Shown here one piece after another: positions 35,451 to 44,454 of a DNA stretch of 64,000 bases. Made by a program: the position numbers and the translations under genes. The DNA is from Brevibacillus borstelensis (GTDB taxonomy: Bacteria > Bacillota > Bacilli > Brevibacillales > Brevibacillaceae), in assembly GCF_003710865.1 (NCBI RefSeq), contig NZ_RHHO01000009.1:1-64000 (forward strand). The letters run 5' to 3'. Numbering within the stretch: the stretch's first letter is position 1; every line of letters begins with the position of its first letter. The notes under the pieces are model-generated. The model was given only the letters and a program-made list of their open reading frames with translations, searched no databases and had not been told where the DNA came from.

Positions 35451-37019
35451 TTACACCGGGGGGATTTCCGGTTCAGGTCCCGGCGTCATGTACCCCACCA
35501 AGGCCTGTTGAAGCGTTCCTTTCATAATAGCTTTACTGTCAAACGATATTCCGTTTCTGATCATGACCTTTACGATTTCCGGGCGCATACCGGTGATGAC
35601 ACCCTTGCAGCCCATCATCGCTATGCCTTCGAGCAGGTGCAAGAAGCGTTCCATCACGGCTATCTCCATTTCGGCAACGCCGGAGAGGTCCAAAATCAGC
35701 ACCTCGATTTTATTCGTGCCAATCTGCGTAATGACTTTATCCTCAATTAAAGAAAAACGATGGCTGTCTATCGCTCCTACCAGCGGCAAAATGCACATGG
35801 CAGGCTTTAACGGAATGAACTGGACAGATAAATAGTCGACGAGTTCTCTCTGCTTCTGAATAAGCTGCTCCTTGTAATCGGAGTAGCTGATAAAGAAATA
35901 ATTAAGGAACCGATCGACCAACTCATTGATTTGTTTTTCCAGCGAGTAGAAGTTTTCCCGGCTGCTCTCGAGATTCTGCAGCTTGTCATAATTGTACAGG
36001 AAATCCCAAAGAACCCTGCGGATGGATTGCACCCACTCGAGCTTGAACGCTAATGTCAGCGAATGCTTGGCCCAGACAACCCCTTCCTGTCGGGCGAAGG
36101 AAATCACATCGTGCTCGCGGCCATCGACGATGTAAAGGACCAGCTTATGAGCGTTCGCCAGCAAGTTGACGTTTCCCACCTGCTGTATTTCGTGTATTTT
36201 CTCCTTGACGTTGACCGCCTCAGCCAGCAAGCATTGTTCGAATTCGTTCCGATTTTCCAGAAAGAAATCCCGCAGCTCCTGGCCTGCTGTTGAATGCAAT
36301 TTCAATTCAATCACTCCACGAGTTAACCTTGTTGATTCCTTGGGGATGCTCAGCGTGAAGCGTGTACCCTTTCCTTCCTCGCTGTAAACCTGAATCCTGC
36401 CTCCATGTTGATGAATGACAGAAAACACTTGGGTCAGTCCCATCCCGGTCCCGTCGACTTTTGTGGAAAAGAAAGGGGTGCCCAGCATAGACAGCTTTTC
36501 CTGCGGAATTCCCGTTCCGGTATCCTCGATGGAGATAACCACTTGCTCCTCTTCCACCTTGTGTTCAATCGTGATGGCTCCCTTGTCCGGAATCGCTTCA
36601 AAAGCGTTTTTCAGCAGGTTGAAAAATGCTTTTTTAAGCTGATTCTTCCGTCCATACACGCAGGCGTCCGTATTGTGAATTTTCTTTCTTATCTCCACGC
36701 GATACAATTGGTCCTGAAAAAGATGTACCAAGGATTCCAGCTCTACAGAAAGATTAACGGACTGTATGGACTCCTCCTCCAGATCGGGCTTGGCTACATG
36801 CAAAAGGTTTTCAAGCGTAGCCAAAGCATTCTGCAGTTCCGATTGGGCAATGTCAACGTATGTTTCATTCGGCTCCTCCTTGAGCAACTGCAAAAAACCC
36901 TTTACGGCTGTCAGCGGGTTCTTTACCTCATGTGCAATCCCTGCGGCGATTTGCCCTACTGAGGCTAGTTGACTGATGTGCACATCATTTTTTACACGAT
37001 GCGTTTCCATGAAGTTCAC
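35451..37019 (-). CDS. Soluble histidine kinase fused to an RsbR-like region and a STAS domain
   Basis: 522 residues. HisKA with the phosphoacceptor His in AAGIAHEVKNPLTAVKGFL near residue 30, resembling Bacillus sporulation kinases. HATPase_c follows (FNLLKNAFEAIPDKGAITIE; EDTGTGIPQ; GTGMGLTQVFSVIHQHGG) to about residue 230. Then comes a ~170-residue helical region like the N-terminal globin-like part of RsbR, and a STAS domain about 410-505 (EVLILDLSGVAEMEIAVMER). No TM segment. The GTG at 37019 is chosen because AAAGGAG lies 6 bases before it. The STAS serine/threonine position reads DLSGV. A Spo0A box lies about 120 bases upstream. No cognate response regulator is adjacent. Confidence 0.88.
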   Translation of the reverse strand: MNFMETHRVKNDVHISQLASVGQIAAGIAHEVKNPLTAVKGFLQLLKEEPNETYVDIAQSELQNALATLENLLHVAKPDLEEESIQSVNLSVELESLVHLFQDQLYRVEIRKKIHNTDACVYGRKNQLKKAFFNLLKNAFEAIPDKGAITIEHKVEEEQVVISIEDTGTGIPQEKLSMLGTPFFSTKVDGTGMGLTQVFSVIHQHGGRIQVYSEEGKGTRFTLSIPKESTRLTRGVIELKLHSTAGQELRDFFLENRNEFEQCLLAEAVNVKEKIHEIQQVGNVNLLANAHKLVLYIVDGREHDVISFARQEGVVWAKHSLTLAFKLEWVQSIRRVLWDFLYNYDKLQNLESSRENFYSLEKQINELVDRFLNYFFISYSDYKEQLIQKQRELVDYLSVQFIPLKPAMCILPLVGAIDSHRFSLIEDKVITQIGTNKIEVLILDLSGVAEMEIAVMERFLHLLEGIAMMGCKGVITGMRPEIVKVMIRNGISFDSKAIMKGTLQQALVGYMTPGPEPEIPPV

Positions 37020-37133
37020 GTCCTGCTCCTTTCCCCAGCTTGTGAGAGAACTGTTTGCTCCCTTTCTTTCGTTGGATATTTTTTCATGGGTAGTTCTTCT
37101 TTCTTTTAAAGCTGGGCAATCTCCTTTTAAATT

Positions 37134-37140
37134 TGTCGAA
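37134..37140 (+). promoter_or_regulatory. Exact Spo0A box
   Basis: TGTCGAA matches the 0A-box consensus in all seven bases and is followed by TTTGTC. It is 115-121 bases upstream of the GTG of the kinase-STAS gene, so the kinase may be controlled by Spo0A. Confidence 0.4.
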
Positions 37141-37260
37141 TTTGTCCCGTTTCCCCTCATTTAAACAGGAGAGGCGACAGATAAACGGAATTTTCGTGCA
37201 ATAGGAGCTGCGAGCACTGACCCCTTCTTCATACAATTGCGGCCTTTTTGTTCCAGGCAT

Positions 37261-37287
37261 AAAAAGGACCGGAGAAGTTTCCGGTCC
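37261..37287 (-). terminator. Terminator of the effector-binding protein gene
   Basis: Perfect 8-bp stem GGACCGGA/TCCGGTCC (37266-37273, 37280-37287), followed on the minus strand by TTTTTATG. Confidence 0.85.
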
Positions 37288-37335
37288 CGATTTGCAGGAA
37301 TAGGAGGCTCCTTGTCAGCCCCTTCCTTCGCTGTC

Positions 37336-37815
37336 TTATTCAACGGCTACGTAAATCCGAACGACTGCATTCTGCGGATCAAAGTCACGGGCATCGTACA
37401 ATTCAAAGTCTCCGGTAAAGGTACGGCGCTCCTGTGAAGTCGCAGACCATTCCCAGATGCGCTTCCACGCTTCGGTCACGACGGCGCCGACCGGCCCTCT
37501 CTCCGAGGTAAAGACGGCATACTTCGCGGCCGGTACCGAAATGACCTCCATCCCCTCTTCTGCCTCGCCAGCTTCCGACTCATGGCCGATCAGCACGGTA
37601 TATTCGCCAGCCGCTCCATTTTCGTAATTCGCATAAAGCGTGTAGGTGAGATGAGGGTTTTTGACTGCTTTCGCCCGTCCGCTTACATCCGTGGTGAAAA
37701 ACCGTTCCCACAGGCCCGGAATTTTTCCTTCTCCCCGTGCTTCCCGCTCATTCGTCGTCCTGGCAGCAATCCCCTTTATGTACAAAGCATCCTGAAAAAC
37801 ATAGGTCGGTTCCAT
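37336..37815 (-). CDS. GyrI-like small-molecule-binding (AraC effector-binding) domain protein
   Basis: 159 residues made of one effector-binding domain: YIKGIAARTTNE strand at the start, LTYTLYANYENGAAGEYTVLIG in the middle split by acidic loops, SVPAAKYAVFTSERGP (the usual P-x-x-x-Y-A-V-F element) and a final ELYDARDFDPQNAVVRIYVAV strand. No DNA-binding domain, so it is a stand-alone binding protein of the GyrI/SbmC superfamily. The ATG at 37815 after AAGGGAG is preferred over one 13 codons upstream. Confidence 0.85.
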   Translation of the reverse strand: MEPTYVFQDALYIKGIAARTTNEREARGEGKIPGLWERFFTTDVSGRAKAVKNPHLTYTLYANYENGAAGEYTVLIGHESEAGEAEEGMEVISVPAAKYAVFTSERGPVGAVVTEAWKRIWEWSATSQERRTFTGDFELYDARDFDPQNAVVRIYVAVE

Positions 37816-37941
37816 CCCAATTGCTCCCTTCATTGTCTCTGTCTTTACAAACACATTTTACGGGTAGAAAGTTGACAACTGGGTGTCATGTTTGATCAGC
37901 CAATTCCCGTTTTTTCCGGAGGCGCTTGCACCTGTATATCC

Positions 37942-38514
37942 CTATGCTTCTTTTTTCTGTTTCCCCTGGTAGCACATGCACGTCACAATATGGTCGTTTA
38001 CCATTCCGACGGCCTGCATGAACGCATAGCAGATCGTGGTTCCCACAAACTTGAATCCCCGCCGCTTCAAATCCTTGCTCAGCCTGTCGCTTACCTCTGT
38101 GGAGGCGGGCACCTCGCTCATCTCTTTGAAATGGTTTTGGACCGGTTTCCCGTCCACAAATGACCAGATGTACGCACTGAATGAACCGAATTCCTCGACA
38201 ACCCGAAAATACGCCTTGGCGTTTGCAATAACAGCGTTGATCTTCAGCTTGTTTCTGACGATGCCTTCGTTTTGCAGAAGCTCGTCTATTTTCCGCTCGT
38301 CATACTTGATGATTTTTTCGGGCTCAAAGTTGTCGAAAGCCTGCCGGTAGTTCTCTCTCTTTTTGAGGATTGTGTACCAGCTCAGCCCTGCTTGCGCGCC
38401 TTCCAGATTCAAATATTCAAAGAGCAGACGGTCGTCGTAGACCGGAACGCCCCACTCCTTGTCATGGTATTCGAGGTAAAGCGGATCTTGTGTCACCCAC
38501 CCGCATCGGTTCAT
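37942..38514 (-). CDS. tag: DNA-3-methyladenine glycosylase I
   Basis: Removes 3-methyladenine from alkylated DNA in base-excision repair. 190 residues, the usual length. Seen: N-terminal MNRCGWVTQDPLYLEYHDKE with the zinc Cys and His, EGAQAGLSWYTILKKRENYR (helix-hairpin-helix region) and the C-terminal zinc His/Cys in NDHIVTCMC. CAGGAGGACAG precedes the ATG. It lies 107 bases downstream of the SDR gene, possibly one transcript. The alkyltransferase-like gene at 40748 is nearby but separate. Confidence 0.96.
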   Translation of the reverse strand: MNRCGWVTQDPLYLEYHDKEWGVPVYDDRLLFEYLNLEGAQAGLSWYTILKKRENYRQAFDNFEPEKIIKYDERKIDELLQNEGIVRNKLKINAVIANAKAYFRVVEEFGSFSAYIWSFVDGKPVQNHFKEMSEVPASTEVSDRLSKDLKRRGFKFVGTTICYAFMQAVGMVNDHIVTCMCYQGKQKKEA

Positions 38515-38621
38515 CTGCCTGTCCTCCTGTTTTCACCATTGCAAACAAACGTTCGCAATCCGTTTCTTCTATCATATACCGGAGCCGCTTGTTTATCAAT
38601 CTCTTCGTTTCGCTCCATCGA

Positions 38622-39353
38622 TTACCTTAGGTAACACCCGTTGTTCAAATCAAAGGTAGCGCCAGTATAATTCCTCCCCTTTTCAGACAGCAGAAATACA
38701 ACCGTGTTTGCCACATCGACAGGCAGCACCGGGGACTTGATCAGCTCGTGCTCTCTGTATTCGTTCTTTCTCCACACAGGCAGCTTGTCCATCATCGAGG
38801 TATCTACCAGTGTGGGTGCTACGCAATTCACCCGGATATACGGCGCAAAATTCATCGCACAGCTTTTGGTCAGACCGACTGCGGCCGCCTTTGACAGACC
38901 GTATACGGCATCAGAGCTTCCTTCCAATCCCGAAACGGATGACAGGTTCACAATGACTCCGGCTCTTTTTTGATCAAGCAGCATTCTCCCGAACAGCCTC
39001 GAAAAGTAGATGAATCCCTTTATGTTTACGTTGATCACCTGGTCGATTTCATCCACGTCATAATCGAGGATGCTTTTTCCCAGATAAATGCCGGCGTTGT
39101 TGACCAGCCCGTTGATTGCGGGATGCCGTTCGCTGGCCCAGGCGAAAAAGCTTGCAACCTCCTCGTATCTCGTGACGTCCAAAGTGTATACGTCCAGCGC
39201 GTCCGAGTTGATAGATTGCTTGATTTCCGCAAGCTTCTCGCGATTTCGGTCGCAGGCGATTACGTGGGCATTCTCTTGAATGCATTGTCTGGCAATTTCA
39301 AGCCCGATGCCTGAAGCAGCGCCCGTAACGATAATGGCTTTCTCTTTCAGCAA
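38622..39353 (-). CDS. SDR-family oxidoreductase
   Basis: 243-residue NAD(P)-dependent short-chain dehydrogenase. Glycine-rich TGAASGIGLEIARQ near residue 11, NNAGIYLG near 86, catalytic Ser in IVNLSSVSGLEGS, YGLSKAA with the Tyr-x-x-x-Lys pair near 150, and VAPTLVDTSM. The start is TTG at 39353 with GGGAGG 8 bases upstream. Substrate unknown. Confidence 0.92.
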   Translation of the reverse strand: MLKEKAIIVTGAASGIGLEIARQCIQENAHVIACDRNREKLAEIKQSINSDALDVYTLDVTRYEEVASFFAWASERHPAINGLVNNAGIYLGKSILDYDVDEIDQVINVNIKGFIYFSRLFGRMLLDQKRAGVIVNLSSVSGLEGSSDAVYGLSKAAAVGLTKSCAMNFAPYIRVNCVAPTLVDTSMMDKLPVWRKNEYREHELIKSPVLPVDVANTVVFLLSEKGRNYTGATFDLNNGCYLR

Positions 39354-39621
39354 TGTCGGCTTCCTCCCTTTGCGGAATCAGGAATCTGAATATCCATGCA
39401 TATCATCCTTGTGCATATGAACATGCTGACGAATTGCCAAGCTTCAACAAGTTCGTTACCATACGATGGAATTCTCTTTAAAATTTACATGTTTCATACT
39501 GTCTGTATTCTAATATAATTCAAAGAATAGTTTACTATCATGAAAACTGATTCTTTTTCATCTTTTTCTTCATTGAAAATGATGATGTTTCATGAAATAA
39601 ACGAATGGAGATTACTTGCTT

Positions 39622-40659
39622 ATGTCCACCGACTCGAAGATCCTGAAAGCCTTGTTTTTCATTCAACTGCTTTCGTCCTTTCTGGTCGTCGCCGGTCATT
39701 TTACCGCTTCCGTGCTGGACTTTACCGATCCCTTCTGGGTGCTTGCCTTAAACCAGATCAGCCGCTATGGCACAGTGCTTTTGGCCATCGTGAGCGGATA
39801 CATGACCGCCTATACGCTTGAAAAGAAAAAGCCGGGCTTTTGGCAGTTCTTTTCGGGAAAGCTCACCTACATCTACGTGCCGTTCCTGGTGTGCGGCGTC
39901 TTGTATCATTACTTGCTCAATGACGTGTGGCCTCGCACTTCCACAGATTTTTTCAACATCTTTCTGGGAAAAACGGGCGGCCACCTGTATTTTGTGTTTA
40001 TGATTTGCCAGTACTACCTGTTCGCCTACCTGTTCCGCAATGTGATTACCAAGAAAAACATCCTTTTTCTCATTTGGGTATTCATGGCGGTTCAATATGT
40101 GTACATTAATTACCTCCACCAGGGGTGGCTTGGCTTGACGACTCGCCATCTTCTCCCGACGTGGATCTTCACGTTTTATATCGGCCATCTGGTGTACTGG
40201 TATCGGGAAACCATCTTTGCTTACCTGCAAAGGAAACAGTCCTACCTGATTTTGTTTACAAGCGTCTCCGTCATCAGTGCTGTCTTTTTCATCCTATCCA
40301 GCAAAATGTATGTGGCGGTTCATCTGTCCTTTGTGATTGCGACACTGATTACCTTTTTGGTCATGGTCGTCTTCTTCCTGGAGCTGGTCGACAAGGTACA
40401 GCTCAAGTTTCGCAAAGGTCTTACCTATTTTATCTACCTGTTTCACTCGGCCTTCCTCATTCTCTACAAGGAATGGCTGAAGGATCTTTTCGGAAATGAC
40501 GTCTCGTGGCTGTTCAGCAACACGTGGTATTCGCTGATGTATTTGCTCGTCGTCTACGCGAGCACGGGGCTTGCTTCCATCCTGCTGGTGCAAATTACGA
40601 AAGGCATTGAGAGCCTCATCAAGACGAGGTGGCGGGTCATTCGGGAGAGATATGAATAA
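39622..40659 (+). CDS. Acyltransferase 3 family membrane protein
   Basis: 345 residues, about ten TM segments. The N-terminal part (FIQLLSSFLVVAGHFTASVLD) has the His of acyltransferase-3 proteins, which O-acylate sugars or lipids of the cell surface. GKLTYIYVPFLVCGVLYHY and GGHLYFVFMICQYYLFAYLF are typical. The start is either ATG 39622 (GGAG 11 bases upstream) or TTG 39616 (5 bases); the ATG is taken. Divergent from the SDR gene. A terminator follows immediately. Confidence 0.85.
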   Translation: MSTDSKILKALFFIQLLSSFLVVAGHFTASVLDFTDPFWVLALNQISRYGTVLLAIVSGYMTAYTLEKKKPGFWQFFSGKLTYIYVPFLVCGVLYHYLLNDVWPRTSTDFFNIFLGKTGGHLYFVFMICQYYLFAYLFRNVITKKNILFLIWVFMAVQYVYINYLHQGWLGLTTRHLLPTWIFTFYIGHLVYWYRETIFAYLQRKQSYLILFTSVSVISAVFFILSSKMYVAVHLSFVIATLITFLVMVVFFLELVDKVQLKFRKGLTYFIYLFHSAFLILYKEWLKDLFGNDVSWLFSNTWYSLMYLLVVYASTGLASILLVQITKGIESLIKTRWRVIRERYE

Positions 40660-40670
40660 GACGACAGCCG

Positions 40671-40703
40671 AAAAAGGCATCCAAGCTGATTGGGTGCCTT
40701 TTT
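40671..40703 (+). terminator. Terminator of the acyltransferase gene
   Basis: AAAAAGGCA-T-CC (40671-40682) pairs with GG-G-TGCCTTTTT (40692-40703), 10 bases past the stop. Confidence 0.9.
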
Positions 40704-40747
40704 ATATATTTTGGTGTCCCTGCTTTTTTGCTTTCACTTTCTTGCTC

Positions 40748-41089
40748 TCAGAAGCAGTCTTCGCTATCCGGGTGCATGGCGGGCTGAGGATGAAATTGGT
40801 AGATGCTCAGGTTGATTGATTTCCCGCCGATCACCTCGACCCCTTCCCCTTGCAGCAGAAGCATTTGCATGGTCCGGGATTCCTCTTCCTGCAAGCTGAT
40901 CTTCCCTTCCGCGTTTATGACGCGATGCCACGGAAGGCGATGCTTATTGCTCATGGAATGGAGGATTCTGACGACCTGCCTTGCCCCCCTCGGACTTCCG
41001 GCTAACGCGGCAATTTGCCCATAGGTCATCACTTTCCCCGGAGGAATACTGCGGATGATTGCCACCGCTCTTTCTGTGAATGGCCGCAT
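40748..41089 (-). CDS. Alkyltransferase-like DNA repair protein (ATL)
   Basis: 113 residues. Homologous to the DNA-binding domain of O6-alkylguanine-DNA alkyltransferase (VMTYGQIAALAGSPRGARQV), but the active-site motif PCHRV reads PWHRV with Trp54 in place of the alkyl-accepting Cys. It therefore cannot transfer the alkyl group. Family members bind O6-alkylguanine and hand it to nucleotide-excision repair. The ATG follows AAAGGAG. Confidence 0.93.
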   Translation of the reverse strand: MRPFTERAVAIIRSIPPGKVMTYGQIAALAGSPRGARQVVRILHSMSNKHRLPWHRVINAEGKISLQEEESRTMQMLLLQGEGVEVIGGKSINLSIYQFHPQPAMHPDSEDCF

Positions 41090-41352
41090 GCTTTTTTCTC
41101 CTTTTCTACTGCCGGGGAAGCCACTGGCAGGTTTGTCCAGTTTCCCCTCTGTTTTTGACAGAAAATTTATGCTACGCTACTCGGTAAGCAATCCTACCCA
41201 TACTAACGGGATTGCCATCCTGGTTTTTGAAAGGAGCTGAATGGTTATGAGCACATATTTGAACACTCGTTACGATACAAATCATCACCACTTGTCATTC
41301 TGCAGGGGGATGCATACCCATTGACTCCCCCCATTTCAGGAGGAGGTACTGC

Positions 41353-41913
41353 ATGCAGCGGAAAACGGCATTGCTTGTCATTGACGTACAAGTAGGAATT
41401 GTCGAAGGACCCGAAATCGGTCCGGTTTTTCAAAAGGAAGACGTTTTGCAGACCATAACGAAACTGATTTCCACGGCGAGAAGCCAGTCCATACCTGTTG
41501 TTTATGTTCAAGATTTGGATGTAGCCGCCCAAGACTCGGCCGAATTTCAAATACATCCCGAGATTGCGCCGCTTTCCGGCGAACTGGTCATCCGAAAAAA
41601 AGCAACAGACGCGTTTCAGCTCACGGAATTGCACAAAGAACTTCAAGCGCGGAAAATCAACCATCTGGCAGTCGTCGGTTGCAAGACGGAATACTGCGTA
41701 GATACGACGTGCAGAAGGGCGACCACCCTCGGATATGATGTGACACTGGTGGCAGACGCCCACTCGACGACTGGCAACGATGTTCTTTCGGCAGAGCGAA
41801 TCATCGCTCACCACAACGCGCTGCTGCATGGTCTGGACAATGTCAGCGGTTTTGTCATGGTGCGCCATTCAGGCGAAAACGTTTTTGAACCGACCCACGA
41901 TCAGTATAGATAA
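41353..41913 (+). CDS. Isochorismatase-like cysteine hydrolase
   Basis: 186-residue alpha/beta hydrolase of the nicotinamidase/isochorismatase superfamily. The catalytic triad positions are visible: Asp11 in ALLVIDVQ, Lys83 in LVIRKKATDAF, Cys115 in VVGCKTEYCVDTT. The exact substrate cannot be named. AGGAGG precedes the ATG; a terminator lies at 41931-41982. Confidence 0.92.
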   Translation: MQRKTALLVIDVQVGIVEGPEIGPVFQKEDVLQTITKLISTARSQSIPVVYVQDLDVAAQDSAEFQIHPEIAPLSGELVIRKKATDAFQLTELHKELQARKINHLAVVGCKTEYCVDTTCRRATTLGYDVTLVADAHSTTGNDVLSAERIIAHHNALLHGLDNVSGFVMVRHSGENVFEPTHDQYR

Positions 41914-41930
41914 AAGCGAATGAAACAGCA

Positions 41931-41982
41931 AACCCCTCCCGACAATGCTGGGACTCGCCCGCTTGTCTGGAGGGGTGTTTTT
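41931..41982 (+). terminator. Terminator between convergent genes
   Basis: ACCCCTCC-C-GACA pairs with TGTC-T-GGAGGGGT (41932-41944, 41964-41976), followed by GTTTTTC. Only one base separates it from the opposing GNAT gene. Confidence 0.85.
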
Positions 41983-42948
41983 CTATCGTGGGATCTCTAT
42001 ATGAATGTTGCGTCCGTACTCTGAACGTGTGGCAAACTGAATGTACCCGGCCCTCCGAAAGGCATTGGCCATCGGTTCGTTATGCACGTCGGTATCCGCC
42101 CGAATAGGAGTGACCCCCGCTTTCAGCAGGATGTCCGTTCCCCGCCCAAGAAGCTGATGGATGTATCCGCGTCCTCTTTGCTCCGGCATCACGCCGATGT
42201 AGCCGATCGTAGCAAAGGCAGGGCTTTTCGCGGGCATCACCAATCCGATGCATTCATCGTCCTGGTTATAGGCAAGCTGCCACCAATGCGGATCATACAC
42301 CAGCTGCTGCAGGTCCTGAAACAATTCCAGCGCTTGTCCCCTTGCTCCCAGGCGCTCACTGTCATGCAAAATGCGACGGTCCAGCGTTCCTTCAGATACG
42401 CGCATGACAGCTTCGATAAAGACCTCGTTGCCCACTTCGGCGAGCGAGCGAAAGGAGAGACCTGCAGGCACGGGAATGTCTGCAATACCCGGCTTCCACT
42501 CAAAGCGACAGGTCTCCCGCTCCAGGCGAAACCCCATCTCTCTGAGCAGCTCCCTGCGCTCTGTCGGAAACGTCTGCCACTGGGGGGCCAAAGGAGGAGT
42601 ATCCAGCACATGCCCCACTTCCTTGACTCCCATGCCGCGCAGGGCTTCCAGCGCTGTTTGCAGCAGTTCTTTGCCGAGAGAAAGGGAATCCTCACTATCC
42701 CATGGAATATCGAGCAATACCAAGTCAAGCGGTTTGTCCAGCTTGGGCAGTGTCCAAAATGCTACACGTCCCCGCAGCCGGTTCGCTTCCTCTATGACAA
42801 AGCACCATTCCGGGCGCATCGAACCGACTGCGATCATCTTTTCTACGTAACGCTTTACCTCCTGCACGCGGGCCGGATCGCTATTGCCTACTCCTGCGAA
42901 ATCATCAATCTCTTCCGGTCTGATCGGGCGCACTGCGGCCACTGTCAT
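41983..42948 (-). CDS. GNAT-family N-acetyltransferase, double-length
   Basis: 321 residues, about twice a simple GNAT. The C-terminal half has the acetyl-CoA loop IGVMPEQRGRGYIHQLLGRG near residue 260. The N-terminal half has the GNAT beta-strand pattern (EWCFVIEEANRLRGRVAFWT) but lacks the Q/R-x-x-G-x-G/A loop, so it is likely a degenerate copy. Substrate unknown. GAGGGAAG precedes the ATG. Confidence 0.88.
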   Translation of the reverse strand: MTVAAVRPIRPEEIDDFAGVGNSDPARVQEVKRYVEKMIAVGSMRPEWCFVIEEANRLRGRVAFWTLPKLDKPLDLVLLDIPWDSEDSLSLGKELLQTALEALRGMGVKEVGHVLDTPPLAPQWQTFPTERRELLREMGFRLERETCRFEWKPGIADIPVPAGLSFRSLAEVGNEVFIEAVMRVSEGTLDRRILHDSERLGARGQALELFQDLQQLVYDPHWWQLAYNQDDECIGLVMPAKSPAFATIGYIGVMPEQRGRGYIHQLLGRGTDILLKAGVTPIRADTDVHNEPMANAFRRAGYIQFATRSEYGRNIHIEIPR

Positions 42949-43160
42949 TCGCTTCCCTCATTCCTTTTTATAAAAACGGGTTTTGAAACCGAATTTATGT
43001 AACCACCAAAATAACTGTTAATAGTTACAAGCTGATTGTATCACAACCCATCCCAGCCCGGCAACCACATTTTCCCAGCGCCTTTTGTTCATTTCGCGAT
43101 CCGACGCGATCCAACAGAATGCTGCCCCTTCTTAACCGAACAGTAAACTGGTTTTGCTTC

Positions 43161-43514
43161 TCACTTCGCCTCAAGAAACCACACTTTGCTAATCACCTGA
43201 TCGTTGACCTCATAAATGGCCAAGGCTTCAAATGCTCCGCGATTGTCTCTTCCCGTAATTTCCTCGCGGTCGATGACGTAATTGGAATAGCAAATACGAT
43301 CTTTGATAACGCAATGGTTGTTCGGATTTTCCTGGAACATTTTCGCGTAACGTTCTGTCAGCGCTTTTTTTCCACTGACCAACACATTTCCGCTCGGATG
43401 CTCCATGATCAAAACATCCTCGGCATACGTGGACACAAATCCCGCCAAGTCCTGGCTGTTGTAGCAGAGCAGCTGCTGCTGCACGATTTCCTCCGGCGTT
43501 TTGTTCTTGTGCAC
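43161..43514 (-). CDS. SnoaL/NTF2-like protein
   Basis: 117 residues with the cone-like NTF2 fold pattern: QQQLLCYNSQDLAGFVSTYA helix, DVLIMEHPSGNVLVSGKKAL, YAKMFQENP and terminal strands. This fold often makes a pocket for small molecules; the catalytic residue cannot be assigned. GTG at 43514 with GGGGGG upstream. It follows the SagB-type nitroreductase by 26 bases and is probably co-transcribed. Confidence 0.85.
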   Translation of the reverse strand: MHKNKTPEEIVQQQLLCYNSQDLAGFVSTYAEDVLIMEHPSGNVLVSGKKALTERYAKMFQENPNNHCVIKDRICYSNYVIDREEITGRDNRGAFEALAIYEVNDQVISKVWFLEAK

Positions 43515-43540
43515 AAAAAAGCCCCCCTGCAATGTCTTTC

Positions 43541-44323
43541 TTATCGCGGCCTGCGGTCATGCAGCCAGTCCTTGCCTTCCACCTTGCCTACGGAAGCCAT
43601 CAAGACGGAGAGATGCTCCTGGCCGTCAATTCCCAAATATTCATTCATTTCTTTGTCGAACCAGTGGCCGATCGTGGACACGCCCAATCCCAGGCCATTT
43701 GCCGCGATATGCAGATTCTGGGCAACGTGGCCGGCATCCCACCAAATGTACCGGTACGCCCGTTCCCTGTATTTATGCCGTGTACGGTTGACCACTGCCG
43801 TCCACACGAAATTGACAGCCGCCCGGCGCGTCATTTCCTGATTCTCCGTCAAGGCATAAGCCGTTTCAGACACGTCCTCCAGCTTTAACCCTTCCAGGCA
43901 CCACTCTTCCACATCCAGGTGATACAATCCTTTTTCCAAGCCCTCGACGTTGTTTACGAGCAAATAGGTCTCGATCGGATACAGCGCTCCCGCGGAAGGG
44001 GTCGCGCGGATTTGGTAATCGCCCATGTCGGCGGTGATGCCTTGGGTTCCCCAGAGCAAAATGTTCAATTCATTGAGTGTCATCGGTTCACACAGGAAAT
44101 TCCGTCTGGAACGCCGATTCTTCATCAGCTCCCAAAGATCCGGGGACGGGGGCAGCTCTCTTGGTCCCAAAGGTATGCGGACTACCGCATCGTCATACCG
44201 CATGTAAGTAGGCGGTCTTTTGTCAAAGTCATATTTGGCGGCCCAGCCTTCCTCCAGATCGCCGACTGCGTATGAGGTCGCCTGTAAAAATTCGTTGCAT
44301 AGTCTTTGCCATTCCGGATGCAT
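43541..44323 (-). CDS. SagB-type nitroreductase-family dehydrogenase
   Basis: 260 residues, FMN-dependent nitroreductase fold of the SagB type. RRSRRNFLCEPMTLNELNIL near 67, PSAGALYPIETYLLVNNVEG, WWDAGHVAQNLHIAANGLGL, and a final VGKVEGKDW. SagB-type enzymes dehydrogenate thiazoline/oxazoline peptides in RiPP clusters, but stand-alone relatives occur widely. No cyclodehydratase or precursor is seen here. The ATG at 44323 follows GAGGAGGAG. Divergent from the LysR regulator; an inverted repeat lies in the shared control region. Confidence 0.9.
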   Translation of the reverse strand: MHPEWQRLCNEFLQATSYAVGDLEEGWAAKYDFDKRPPTYMRYDDAVVRIPLGPRELPPSPDLWELMKNRRSRRNFLCEPMTLNELNILLWGTQGITADMGDYQIRATPSAGALYPIETYLLVNNVEGLEKGLYHLDVEEWCLEGLKLEDVSETAYALTENQEMTRRAAVNFVWTAVVNRTRHKYRERAYRYIWWDAGHVAQNLHIAANGLGLGVSTIGHWFDKEMNEYLGIDGQEHLSVLMASVGKVEGKDWLHDRRPR

Positions 44324-44389
44324 GGTGTTCTCCTCCTCTTGTGCTTGCGACTGTATCTCGCTAAAATCGAGTATACGAACAGCACAACC

Positions 44390-44436
44390 ATTAGTAAAAC
44401 GATGTTTATTAATATAATTCATTAGATTTTACTAAT
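44390..44436. promoter_or_regulatory. Inverted-repeat operator between the SagB-type and LysR genes
   Basis: ATTAGTAAAA (44390-44399) and TTTTACTAAT (44427-44436) are perfect 10-bp arms. A further half-site ATTAG (44421-44425) makes a compact ATTAG-N6-CTAAT with the right arm. This fits a LysR-type regulator site plus activation site between divergent genes. Confidence 0.6.
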
Positions 44437-44454
44437 AATTCAAGGAGAATCCCT

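Larger units (their letters stand above)
37020..37335. other. 316-base intergenic region upstream of the kinase-STAS gene
   Basis: It holds the exact Spo0A box at 37134-37140 and the terminator of the upstream gene at 37261-37287. Much of the rest is A/T-rich around the expected promoter. No gene is convincing here. Confidence 0.5.

Noticed and set aside
43541..44323. RiPP (thiazole/oxazole peptide) cluster because of a SagB-type enzyme
   Set aside because: No cyclodehydratase, precursor peptide or exporter is present around it.
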